Below, in pieces: positions 34,555 through 42,797 of a stretch of 64,000 bases of DNA. The notes below the pieces were generated by a model that was not told where the DNA came from, did no database searches, and saw nothing but the letters and a program-made list of their open reading frames with translations. The stretch's first letter is position 1, and every line of letters starts with the position of its first letter. The translations under genes were made by a program, and so were the position numbers. The stretch is from Halogeometricum limi (lineage in GTDB: Archaea > Halobacteriota > Halobacteria > Halobacteriales > Haloferacaceae), in the NCBI RefSeq assembly GCF_900115785.1, contig NZ_FOYS01000007.1, forward strand, positions 124,001 to 188,000, read 5' to 3'.

Positions 34555-36930
34555 GTGGACGAACTCATCGCGTGGCTTCGGGACCGACCGTACTACGACG
34601 GGCAGATACGCGACCACCGGCGACTCCCGGCGCGCGACCCCGAGTTCGCGGAAGTGCCGCTCGAATCGCGCCTCGAATCGGCGCTCGCAGACCGCGACAT
34701 CGACTCGCTGTACCGCCACCAGGCCGAGGCCATAGCGGCCGTTCGCGGCGGCGAGAACGTCGTCCTCGCGACGCAGACGGCGAGCGGAAAGAGCCTCGCG
34801 TACACCGTCCCCGCGTTCGAGCGAGCGATGGACCACGGCGGTCGGACGCTGTATCTCGGCCCGCAGAACGCCCTCGTCGCCGACCAGGACGAGACGCTGT
34901 CTGACCTCGCACGCGGCCTCGGGTTCGGCAGTCGCGTCTCCGTCGAGCAGTACACGGGACGGCTCTCGAAGACGGAGAAACGCGACGTGCGCGGCCGCCG
35001 CCCGACGGTCCTGCTCTCGAACCCAGACATGCTCCACTACGCGCTCCTGCCGCACGCGCACCGCCTGTGGGAGTGGTTCTTCTCCTCGCTGGAGACGGTG
35101 GTGATAGACGAGGTGCACGGCTACCGCGGGGTGTTCGGGAGTCACGTCGCCCTCACGCTCCGCCGTCTGAACCGAATCTGCGAACGATTCGACAGCGACC
35201 CGCAGTACGTCTGTTGCTCTGCGACCATCGGCAACCCCGTCGAACACGCCGCGCGAATCACCGGAAAGAGCGAGGGGACGTTCCGCCTCGTCGACGAGGA
35301 CACGAGCGGAACCGGCGCGACGCACTGGGTGCTGTGGAACCCGCCGGAGTACGCGGACGGCCGACGCGGGAGCGGCCGGCGACGGTCCAGTCACGTCGAG
35401 ACGAAGCAGTTGTTCGTGGACCTCCTGTCGAGAGGCCACCAGACGCTCGCGTTCACGCGGGCGCGTCAGGCCGCCGAACGCTACGCCACCGAGAGCGCGA
35501 GCGAACTCCGAACGCGCGGCGAGAACGAGGCGGCCGCGGGCGTCTCGGCGTACCAAGCCGCTCTCAAGCACGACGAGCGACGCGAGATAGAGGCCGGACT
35601 GCACGACGGGAGCGTGACGGGCGTCTGGTCGACGAACGCGCTGGAACTCGGCGTCGACGTGGGCGGGTTGGACGCCGTCGTCATCGACGGCTACCCCGGC
35701 ACGCGGATGTCGGCGTTCCAGCAGGCGGGTCGGGCGGGGCGAGGGAACGACGACGCACTCGTCGTCCTCGTCGGCGGCGAGGACCAACTCGACCAGTACC
35801 TCATGCGCCACCCCGAGGAGTTCTGGAACGGCGAACCGGAGCGAGCCATCTGCAACCCCGAAAACGAGGAACTCCTCCCCGCGCACGTCGCCAGCGCCGC
35901 CGCGGAGAACTGGCTGAAACCCGACGACGACAGACACTTCGGCGAGACGACGCCGGACGTGGTGGCCGGGTTAGAGCGCGAGGAACGGCTCGAACGCCGC
36001 GACACCGACCGAGGCGTCCGCTGGACGTACTCGGGCGGCGGCAGTCCACAGCACGAGATGAGTCTGCGAACCATCGAGAGCCGCGAGGTGGACCTGTTGG
36101 ACGGCCGTTCGAACGACGTCCTCGCGTCGCTGTCGTTCGGCGACGCCCTCCGCGACGCCCACCCCGGCGCGATATACCACCATCAGGGGCAGACGTACGA
36201 GGTGGCGAAACTCGATTTGGACCGGGACACCGCCGTCCTGCAACCGACGTGGGCGGACTACTACACGCGCGTCCTGCACGACAAGGAGGTTACCGTCGAA
36301 GCCGACCTGAAGGCGAAACCGCTCTCGGCGCGGGCGGACACCGAGGTTCGGTTCGCCGAGGTGACGATGCGAAAGCAGATTACGGGCTTCGAGCGTCGCG
36401 ACCCGAAGCGAGGGGAGGCTATCGGCCGCGAGTCGCTGGACCTCCCGGAGACGACGCTCCGGACGAAGGCGCTGTACGTCACCGTCCCGCGGGACGTGGA
36501 GGTGCAGATGCGGAGTATCGGCGAGGAATCGCGCGAGGACGGCGCCGGTCAGTACGGGTTCTCCGGCGGCGAGTACGGCTTCAACGGCGGCATCCACGCC
36601 GCCGAACACGGGATGATATCGCTGTTTCCCCTCTCGTTTCTCTGCGACCGGGGCGACATCGGCGGCCTGTCGACGCCGCACCACCCGCACACCGACCAAC
36701 CCACTATCTTCGTCTACGACGGCTACCCCGGTGGCGTCGGCCTGACCGAGAGCGGGTACGACGAAGTTGAGACGCTTCTCCGGCGGACTCACGGGATGAT
36801 TCGCGACTGCCCGTGTGAAGACGGCTGTCCGGCCTGCGTGCAGTCGCCGCAGTGCGGGAACGCGAACGACCCCCTGTCGAAGCGAGAGGCGGTCTACCTG
36901 TTGAACGCGTTGACCGGCGACGAGGCGTAG
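34555..36930 (+). CDS. DEAD/DEAH helicase with DUF1998, MrfA/YprA-like
   Basis: A 791-residue superfamily 2 helicase. Motif I is ATQTASGKSLAYTVP (residues 72-86), motif II VVIDEVHGYRG, then CSATIGNP (III), FTRARQAAERYA, ELGVDVGGLDAVV and QQAGRAGRG (V/VI). The C-terminal DUF1998 domain carries CPCEDGCPACVQSPQCG, a four-cysteine metal site. This is the architecture of Bacillus MrfA (mitomycin repair factor) and yeast Hrq1, which unwind DNA in crosslink repair; that role here is inference. The GTG start leads straight into MDELIAWLRDRPYYDGQI, which fits the family. The 3' end overlaps the HPP gene by 37 nt. Confidence 0.92.
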   Translation: MDELIAWLRDRPYYDGQIRDHRRLPARDPEFAEVPLESRLESALADRDIDSLYRHQAEAIAAVRGGENVVLATQTASGKSLAYTVPAFERAMDHGGRTLYLGPQNALVADQDETLSDLARGLGFGSRVSVEQYTGRLSKTEKRDVRGRRPTVLLSNPDMLHYALLPHAHRLWEWFFSSLETVVIDEVHGYRGVFGSHVALTLRRLNRICERFDSDPQYVCCSATIGNPVEHAARITGKSEGTFRLVDEDTSGTGATHWVLWNPPEYADGRRGSGRRRSSHVETKQLFVDLLSRGHQTLAFTRARQAAERYATESASELRTRGENEAAAGVSAYQAALKHDERREIEAGLHDGSVTGVWSTNALELGVDVGGLDAVVIDGYPGTRMSAFQQAGRAGRGNDDALVVLVGGEDQLDQYLMRHPEEFWNGEPERAICNPENEELLPAHVASAAAENWLKPDDDRHFGETTPDVVAGLEREERLERRDTDRGVRWTYSGGGSPQHEMSLRTIESREVDLLDGRSNDVLASLSFGDALRDAHPGAIYHHQGQTYEVAKLDLDRDTAVLQPTWADYYTRVLHDKEVTVEADLKAKPLSARADTEVRFAEVTMRKQITGFERRDPKRGEAIGRESLDLPETTLRTKALYVTVPRDVEVQMRSIGEESREDGAGQYGFSGGEYGFNGGIHAAEHGMISLFPLSFLCDRGDIGGLSTPHHPHTDQPTIFVYDGYPGGVGLTESGYDEVETLLRRTHGMIRDCPCEDGCPACVQSPQCGNANDPLSKREAVYLLNALTGDEA

Positions 36931-37421
36931 CGGGTCGCCGTTAGTTCGAGGAGTCGGTCCACGACGAGAAGCGACGCCACCGCCGGGAGGACGAACGCGA
37001 CTTCCCTCGGCGTGGACATCAGGCCGAGCGAGACGATGAGCGTCGTTGCGCAGGCCGGCGGGTGGACGGCGGAGAGAGCGAGCATCCCGGTACTCGTGAG
37101 GCCCACGGCGACGACGCCGCTCAGAATCAGCCACGGCGGGTGGAAGTCGAGGGGCGTCGCCGGCACGGGAAGGAGCGTCGAGACGGCGAGGTAGGTGAAG
37201 AACCCGCAGACGGCACCGATGGCGTGACCACCCAGAACCGTCCGCGGCGTCGGTCCCTGGTCTCGGACGGCGAGGACGAACGCCGAGGGACCGAGACTCG
37301 GGAACAGAGCGGGCACGCCCGTGACCCACGCAGTCACGCCTGCGAGCGTCAAGAGGAGCGTCGCGCGAACGCCGACAGCGACGGGGCGGGACACGGTCGG
37401 TGGTCCGCCGTCGAACGGCAT
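36894..37421 (-). CDS. HPP family integral membrane protein
   Basis: 175 residues with about five helices. Family motifs are LFPSLGPSAFVLAV, VLGGHAIGAVCGFFTYL, TGMLALSAVHPPACATTLIVSLG (the HPP motif) and LPAVASLLVVDRLLEL. HPP proteins are poorly characterised; a plant chloroplast homologue transports nitrite, which is weak guidance here. ATG 37421 is chosen over GTG 37430. The upstream region holds a 22-bp perfect palindrome at 37453. The last 37 nt overlap the helicase gene on the other strand. Confidence 0.85.
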   Translation of the reverse strand: MPFDGGPPTVSRPVAVGVRATLLLTLAGVTAWVTGVPALFPSLGPSAFVLAVRDQGPTPRTVLGGHAIGAVCGFFTYLAVSTLLPVPATPLDFHPPWLILSGVVAVGLTSTGMLALSAVHPPACATTLIVSLGLMSTPREVAFVLPAVASLLVVDRLLELTATRYASSPVNAFNR

Positions 37422-37452
37422 GAATACCACGAATCGGGCCGAGCGGTCGAAC

Positions 37453-37474
37453 CGAACCGATTCGAATCGGTTCG
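37453..37474. repeat. 22-bp perfect palindrome in a divergent promoter region
   Basis: Each half is CGAACCGATTC and its exact complement, with no spacer. It lies 32 nt upstream of the HPP start and 58 nt upstream of the GT75 start. Related TTCGAACCG half-sites flank it on both sides. It could be an operator or a cruciform-forming element. Confidence 0.6.
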
Positions 37475-37503
37475 AACCGGGTCGAGTCGAGAACGACAGA
37501 GAT

Positions 37504-37519
37504 TTTAGGGTAGCCTAAA
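37504..37519 (+). promoter_or_regulatory. Candidate DtxR-type iron box before the GT75 gene
   Basis: TTTAGGGTAGCCTAAA is an inverted repeat (TTTAGG-N4-CCTAAA) that ends 12 nt before the ATG and overlaps the TATA-like GATTTTAG. The same pattern precedes the iron transporter at 38749. Haloarchaeal DtxR-family regulators (SirR/Idr) bind boxes of this style. Confidence 0.65.
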
Positions 37520-37531
37520 CACAAGGGAGTA

Positions 37532-38698
37532 ATGAGCGAAGACATCTGCGTCGTCGTCCCGACAATACGGGAGTTCGAGTGCATGCGAGCGTACTTCGAG
37601 AACGCCCGTGAGCACGGGTTCGACCTCGACAGACTGTTCGTCCTCCTCGTCACCGAGGACTTCTGCGACACCGACGAGATGGAGGCGATGCTCGAAGACG
37701 AGGGCGTCTCGGGCGCGGTGTACGACGGTTCTCGTCGCGAGGAGTGGTTCGAGTCGCACGGCCTCTCGGCGTACACGCACCTGATTCCGGCCGCCTCGCA
37801 CGCCCAGACCAGTTTCGGACTGCTCTACATGTGGGCGCATCCGCGCTTCGAACGCGGCGTTTTCATCGACGACGACACCCTCCCGCACGAGGAGTGGGAC
37901 TTCTTCGGCCGTCACTTAGAGAACCTCGACTACGAGGGCGAGATGGAGTCGGTCCGGTCGGACGAACGGTGGGTGAACGTGCTCTACCAGAACGCCGAGG
38001 AACACGGTCTGTACCCGCGCGGTTACCCCTACTCCGCGATGGACGAGGACGTCGAGACCGAACCGCGCGACGTGGAGAACGTCGTCGCCTCGCAGGGTCT
38101 CTGGACGAACGTCCCCGACCTGGACGCCGTTCGAATCCTGATGGACGGCGACCTGAAGGGGCAGGCGCAGACGCGGACGGAGAAGGCGGACTTCACGGGC
38201 GACTTCGTCGTCGACGAGGGACAGTACACCACCGTCTGTTCGATGAACCTCGCGTTCGAACGCGACGTGATTCCGGCGTTCTACCAACTGCCGATGGACG
38301 ACAACGAGTGGGACGTGGGCCGGTTCGACGACATCTGGTCGGGCGTCTTCTTGAAGCGCGCGGCCGACCTCCTCGACGGCGAGGTGCTGACGGGCTACCC
38401 CCTCTGCGAGCACAACAAAGCGCCGCGGCCGACCTTCGACGACCTGAACAACGAGGTCCCGGGCCTCGAACTGAACGAACACGTCTGGGAAGTCGTCGAC
38501 GCCGCGGGCGACGACGCGACGACGTGGACGGAGGCGGCCGAAGCGATGGCCGACGCCCTCGCCGACGGCGACTTCTCCGAGTGGAACAACGGGTCGTTCC
38601 TGAACTACTGCGGCGAGTACTGGCAGGACTGGCTGGCGTGTCTGGACGACATCGACGCGCAGACCAACCCCGCCACCGCCGCAGTCGCCGACGACTGA
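37532..38698 (+). CDS. GT75 family glucosyltransferase (reversibly glycosylated polypeptide-like)
   Basis: A 388-residue soluble protein of the alpha-1,4-glucan-protein synthase/RGP family. It begins with a GT-A fold start, ICVVVPTIREFECMRAYFENA, and contains GVFIDDDTLPHEEWDFF, whose DDD matches the metal-nucleotide site. Plant members are UDP-arabinose mutases or self-glucosylating proteins; archaeal roles are unknown. A candidate iron box overlaps its promoter. It precedes the ABC transporter on the same strand by 72 nt with a second copy of the box between, so the two probably belong to one regulon but are transcribed separately. Confidence 0.82.
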   Translation: MSEDICVVVPTIREFECMRAYFENAREHGFDLDRLFVLLVTEDFCDTDEMEAMLEDEGVSGAVYDGSRREEWFESHGLSAYTHLIPAASHAQTSFGLLYMWAHPRFERGVFIDDDTLPHEEWDFFGRHLENLDYEGEMESVRSDERWVNVLYQNAEEHGLYPRGYPYSAMDEDVETEPRDVENVVASQGLWTNVPDLDAVRILMDGDLKGQAQTRTEKADFTGDFVVDEGQYTTVCSMNLAFERDVIPAFYQLPMDDNEWDVGRFDDIWSGVFLKRAADLLDGEVLTGYPLCEHNKAPRPTFDDLNNEVPGLELNEHVWEVVDAAGDDATTWTEAAEAMADALADGDFSEWNNGSFLNYCGEYWQDWLACLDDIDAQTNPATAAVADD

Positions 38699-38739
38699 AC
38701 GACGCCCGGCGACGACCCCCCGATTCTCGAACCGGAAGC

Positions 38740-38764
38740 TATAAACGATTTAGGCATACCTAAA
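38740..38764 (+). promoter_or_regulatory. TATA box and candidate iron box of the ABC transporter operon
   Basis: TATAAA at 38740-38745 is followed by TTTAGGCATACCTAAA (38749-38764), a TTTAGG-N4-CCTAAA palindrome that ends 6 nt before the ATG at 38771. A protein bound here would block transcription initiation, as expected of an iron-loaded DtxR-type repressor. Confidence 0.7.
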
Positions 38765-38770
38765 ACAAAC

Positions 38771-39949
38771 ATGGACGAGCAAGACGATGAGCCGCGCGGC
38801 CGAAGTCGCCGTCGGTTCCTCGGAGCCGCGACGGCCGCAGGAATCGCCGGCCTCGCGGGCTGTAACGGACTGATGAACGGTGGCGACGAGACAGAGACGG
38901 AGACGTCGACCGGCGGTGGCGGCTCTGCGCCCGAACAGATCGGGTCCGGTCGGTCGCCGTTCGGCGACCGCGACCTCTCCGGCGGCGTCTCGATGACCGA
39001 GATGCCGGACTTGGAGGGCGAACTCACGCTGTACTCCGGTCGCGGCGAAGCCCTCGTCGGCGAACTCATCTCCTACATCGAGGAGCTCTACCCGAACTTC
39101 ACCGTTCGCCCGCTCTACAACTCGGCCGCCGAACTCGTCAGCCAGATTCAGACCGAGGGGCAGAACAGCCCCGCGGACGTGTTCTACTCGGTCAACGCCG
39201 GCGCGCTCGGCGCGCTGAAAGACCGCGAACGAACCCAACAACTCCCCGATGAGGTTCTGGAGTTCGTCCCCGACAACTTCCACGACCCCGACGGGATGTG
39301 GATCGGAACGTCCGGGCGCGCGCGCTCTATCCCGTACAACACCGAGACCTTCGCGCAAGAGGACATCCCGGACGACATCATGGCGTTCCCCGAGCAGTCG
39401 TCGTTCGACGGCGAACTCGGCTGGGCACCCACCTACTCGTCGTTCCAGGCGTTCATCACCGCGATGCGTATCCTCGAAGGCGAGGAGGCGACGCGCGAGT
39501 GGCTGAACGGCATCCAGGAACTCGGCGTGAACCAGTACCCCGACGAGTTCCAGGTGGCCCGCGCCGTCGCCGACGGCGAGATTTCCGCGGGCTTTACGAA
39601 CCACTACTACATCCAGCGCCTCATCGCCCAGCGCGGTCAGAACGCCCCCATCGGGACGGCGTTCACCCGCGGCGACGCAGGTGCCGTGTTCAACGTCGCC
39701 GGTGCCGCCGTCCTCGACACCGCCGAAGACGACTCGCTGGCCGCGAACTTCGTCCGGCACCTCCTCTCCGCCGAGGCGCAGGACTACTTCGCGCGAACGA
39801 CGTTCGAGTACCCCCTCGTCCCCGAAATCGAACCCATCGGCCGCCTGCCGACTATCGACGAGTTGAACCCGCCGGACGAGTTAGACCTGACACAACTGTC
39901 GGACCTCGAAGGAACCATCGCGCTCCTTCGGGACACCGGCGTGCTGTAA
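38771..39949 (+). CDS. Fe3+-type ABC transporter substrate-binding lipoprotein
   Basis: 392 residues. A Tat signal with lipobox (SRRRFLGAATAAGIAGLAGC, Cys at about 36) is followed by a Thr/Glu/Gly-rich spacer tethering it to the membrane. The binding domain has LTLYSGRGEALVGELISYIEELYPNF, DVFYSVNAGALGALKD, RARSIPYNTETF and GFTNHYYIQRL; the paired tyrosines fit iron ligands of the FbpA/FutA group. It is the first gene of an operon with permease and ATPase (10-nt gap, then 11-nt overlap). The iron box upstream supports ferric iron as substrate over thiamine or polyamine relatives. Confidence 0.9.
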   Translation: MDEQDDEPRGRSRRRFLGAATAAGIAGLAGCNGLMNGGDETETETSTGGGGSAPEQIGSGRSPFGDRDLSGGVSMTEMPDLEGELTLYSGRGEALVGELISYIEELYPNFTVRPLYNSAAELVSQIQTEGQNSPADVFYSVNAGALGALKDRERTQQLPDEVLEFVPDNFHDPDGMWIGTSGRARSIPYNTETFAQEDIPDDIMAFPEQSSFDGELGWAPTYSSFQAFITAMRILEGEEATREWLNGIQELGVNQYPDEFQVARAVADGEISAGFTNHYYIQRLIAQRGQNAPIGTAFTRGDAGAVFNVAGAAVLDTAEDDSLAANFVRHLLSAEAQDYFARTTFEYPLVPEIEPIGRLPTIDELNPPDELDLTQLSDLEGTIALLRDTGVL

Positions 39950-39959
39950 CAGACCACAC

Positions 39960-41564
39960 ATGGCGACAGAGCAGCGAACGACCACCGACGACGGCCCCGA
40001 CGAGTCCAGCGACGCACCGCTGGGTCTGACGCTCGCGAGTGGGGCCGTCGCCGCCGCCGTCGTCCTCCCCGTCCTCTGGTTGGTCAAGACCAGCCTCGAC
40101 GTGGGACTGACGGAGGCGCTCTCGCTGCTCGCCCGTCCGACGACGCTCGAAGTGTTCGTCAACAGCACCGTCCTCGTCGCGGTGACGACGGCGGCCTGCG
40201 TCGCACTCGGCGTCCCGTTGGCGTATCTCACCGTGCGGACGGACCTCCCGTTCCACCGGTTCTGGACCGTCGCCGTCTCCCTGCCGCTCGTCATCCCGAG
40301 CTACATCGGCGCGTTCGCGTTCGTCTCGGCGTTCGGCCCGCAGGGCGACTTCCAGCGTCTCCTCGCACCGCTCGGCGTCGAGCGCATTCCCGAGATTTAC
40401 GGACTGCAGGGCGCGGTGCTCGTGTTGACGCTGTACACCTATCCCTACGTCTACATCACCGCCCGGGCGTCGCTGAAGTCGATGGACACGACGCTCATCG
40501 ACGCCGCGCGGACACTCGAACACAGTCGCTGGGACGCGTTCAAGCGCGTCACCCTCCCGCAGATTCGGCCCGCCGTCGCCGCGGGCGCACTGCTCGCGTC
40601 GCTGTACGCGCTCTCGGACTTCGGGACTCCCTCCATCATGCGCTACGACGTGTTCACGCGCGTCATCTACGTCGAGTTCGGCGCGTTCGGCCGCGACACC
40701 GCCACGCTCCTCTCGTTGCAACTCGTCGGCGTCACGTTCGTCATCCTCTGGTTGGAGTCGAAGATTCGCGGGAACGAACGCACCTCCGCCGGAGGCCGTT
40801 CGCGCGACGTCGTCCCCCTCGGCGCGTGGAAACTCCCCGCGATGGCGTTCTGCGCGTCCGTCGCCGGACTCGCGCTCGTCGTCCCCCTCGCCATCCTCGT
40901 GACGTGGCTGGGGGCGGGGAACGCCTCGGTGAACCAGTCGCTCGCGTTCCAGTGGGAGTACGTCTTCAACTCCGTCTCCGTCTCGACGGCCGCCGCCCTC
41001 GTCGCCATCGTCGCCGGCCTCCCGGTGGCGTACCTCTCGGCGCGGCACAGCACCCGGCTGTCGCCGCTGTTCGAGCGCGCGACGTACGTCGGCTACGCCG
41101 TCCCCGGCGTCGTCCTCGGCCTCGCACTCGTCTTCTTCGGGTCGAGCGTCGGCGCACCTATCTACCCGTCGCTGTACCTCCTCGTCTTCGCGTACGTCAT
41201 CCGCTTTCTCCCGCAGGCGGTGGGGTCGCTTCGCGCGTCGTTCCTGCGCGTCGACCCCTCGCTTCCCGAGGCGGCGCGAACGCTCGGACGAACCTCGGTC
41301 GGCGCGTTCCGTCACGTCACGCTTCCGCTCGTCGCTCCCGGCCTGTTCGGCGGCGCGGCGCTGGTGTTTCTCACCACGATGAAAGAACTCCCGGCGACGC
41401 TGTTGCTGCGGCCGTCGGGTTTTAAGACGCTCGTGACGCACATCTGGACAGCACACGCGTCGGGGTACTTCGGACAGGCGGCGATTCCAGCCCTCGTCCT
41501 CCTCTTCGTCTCGGGGCTGTCGATGCTCGTCATCATCACGCAAGAGGGATACGATGTCAAATAG
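39960..41564 (+). CDS. Fe3+-type ABC transporter permease (fused double permease)
   Basis: 534 residues with about twelve helices in two BPD-transporter domains fused in tandem, as in FbpB/SfuB. Each half carries an EAA loop that contacts the ATPase: DAARTLEHSRWDAFKRVTLPQIRPA in the first half, EAARTLGRTSVGAFRHVTLPLVAPG in the second. It begins with an acidic cytoplasmic tail. The stop overlaps the ATG of the ATP-binding gene by 11 nt, so expression is coupled. Confidence 0.93.
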   Translation: MATEQRTTTDDGPDESSDAPLGLTLASGAVAAAVVLPVLWLVKTSLDVGLTEALSLLARPTTLEVFVNSTVLVAVTTAACVALGVPLAYLTVRTDLPFHRFWTVAVSLPLVIPSYIGAFAFVSAFGPQGDFQRLLAPLGVERIPEIYGLQGAVLVLTLYTYPYVYITARASLKSMDTTLIDAARTLEHSRWDAFKRVTLPQIRPAVAAGALLASLYALSDFGTPSIMRYDVFTRVIYVEFGAFGRDTATLLSLQLVGVTFVILWLESKIRGNERTSAGGRSRDVVPLGAWKLPAMAFCASVAGLALVVPLAILVTWLGAGNASVNQSLAFQWEYVFNSVSVSTAAALVAIVAGLPVAYLSARHSTRLSPLFERATYVGYAVPGVVLGLALVFFGSSVGAPIYPSLYLLVFAYVIRFLPQAVGSLRASFLRVDPSLPEAARTLGRTSVGAFRHVTLPLVAPGLFGGAALVFLTTMKELPATLLLRPSGFKTLVTHIWTAHASGYFGQAAIPALVLLFVSGLSMLVIITQEGYDVK

Positions 41565-42714
41565 CACTACTACGACCCAACCCGAATCGGAACCGACTCC
41601 AGAGATGCGCAACGGACGGGCCGACGCGGAGTCGGACGTCGTCCTCGAACTCGACGGACTGAAGAAGTCCTACGGGTCGGAGGAAGTCATCCACGACCTG
41701 TCGCTGTCGGTTCGAGAGGGCGAGATTCTCACGCTTCTCGGGCCGTCCGGGTGCGGGAAGACGACGACGCTTCGCCTCCTCGCCGGACTGGAACGACCCG
41801 ACGGCGGCGACGTCCGACTCAACGGCCGGACCGTCTCGGGGGCGAGCTTCGTCCCACCGGAGGAACGCGGCGTCGGCGTCGTCTTTCAGGAGTTCGCGCT
41901 GTTTCCCCACCTCACCGCCCGCGAGAACATCGCGTTCGGCCTCGTCGACCTCTCCGAGGAGGAACGAGAGCGGCGCGTCGACGACCTGCTGGAACTGGTC
42001 GACCTCTCGGGACAAGGCGAGAGCTACCCCGACGAACTCTCCGGCGGCCAGCAACAACGCGTCGCCCTCGCGCGGTCGCTCGCGCCCGAACCGGACATCC
42101 TCCTCCTCGACGAACCGTTCTCGAACCTCGACGTCGACCTGCGCGTGCAGATGCGCGAGGAGGTGCGCCGCATCCTGAAGGAGGCGGGCGTGACCGCGAT
42201 TTCGGTCACCCACGACCAGGAGGAAGCGCTCTCCATCTCCGACCGCGTCGCCGTGATGAACGACGGCGACTTAGAGCAGGCGGGCGACCCCGAGAACGTC
42301 TTCCAGCACCCAGAATCCCGCTTCGTCGCCGGCTTCCTCGGCTACGCGAGTTTCATCCCCGGGCACGTCGCCGGCGACTGCGTGGAGACGGACCTCGGCT
42401 GCGTCCCGCGCGAGCAGATTCACGGCCTCGCCCCCGAGTACGACCAGACTCGTATCGACGTGCTGGTCCGCCCCGACGACGTATCGGTTCGCGCCTGCGG
42501 TCCGGACGAGGAACCCTCCGGCCGCGTCACCGCCCGCCGTTACCTCGGTCCGACGTTCCTCTACGAAGTGGAGTTAGAGACGGGCGAACCCGTCCAGTGC
42601 ATGCACAACCACGACGAGGACGTTCCCGATTCGGGACCCGTCGTCGTGGAGATAGAGGCGGGACACGAGCTGGCGTGGTTCCCGCGAGAGCAGCGACCGG
42701 AGGACGAGAAATGA
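41554..42714 (+). CDS. Fe3+-type ABC transporter ATP-binding protein
   Basis: 386 residues. Walker A is LLGPSGCGKTTTLRLL, signature DELSGGQQQRVALARSL, Walker B DILLLDEPFSNLD, and the switch His lies in ISVTHDQEEAL. A C-terminal OB-type (TOBE) domain, about 285-375, is typical of the FbpC/PotA/MalK group. It energises the permease encoded just upstream. Its TGA overlaps an ATG at 42711 (ATGA) that opens a 26-codon ORF, so translation may continue into what follows. Confidence 0.93.
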   Translation: MSNSTTTTQPESEPTPEMRNGRADAESDVVLELDGLKKSYGSEEVIHDLSLSVREGEILTLLGPSGCGKTTTLRLLAGLERPDGGDVRLNGRTVSGASFVPPEERGVGVVFQEFALFPHLTARENIAFGLVDLSEEERERRVDDLLELVDLSGQGESYPDELSGGQQQRVALARSLAPEPDILLLDEPFSNLDVDLRVQMREEVRRILKEAGVTAISVTHDQEEALSISDRVAVMNDGDLEQAGDPENVFQHPESRFVAGFLGYASFIPGHVAGDCVETDLGCVPREQIHGLAPEYDQTRIDVLVRPDDVSVRACGPDEEPSGRVTARRYLGPTFLYEVELETGEPVQCMHNHDEDVPDSGPVVVEIEAGHELAWFPREQRPEDEK

Positions 42715-42791
42715 GCGAGACCGACGGGAGCGGAGCGACCGAGTCCCCGGGGGCGCAGCGGCCGACCGACGACGCCCGAACCGCCGACTGA
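42711..42791 (+). CDS. 26-codon ORF, in frame with and directly before the next gene
   Basis: The ATG overlaps the stop of the ATPase gene as ATGA. The peptide (MSETDGSGATESPGAQRP then TDDARTAD) is acidic and disordered. Third codon positions are almost all G or C, as in real genes here. It ends at TGA, and after CAG CTC the GTG start of the membrane protein follows in the same frame. It could be a leader peptide, or the N-terminus of the next protein cut off by a nonsense mutation. Confidence 0.4.
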   Translation: MSETDGSGATESPGAQRPTDDARTAD

Positions 42792-42797
42792 CAGCTC

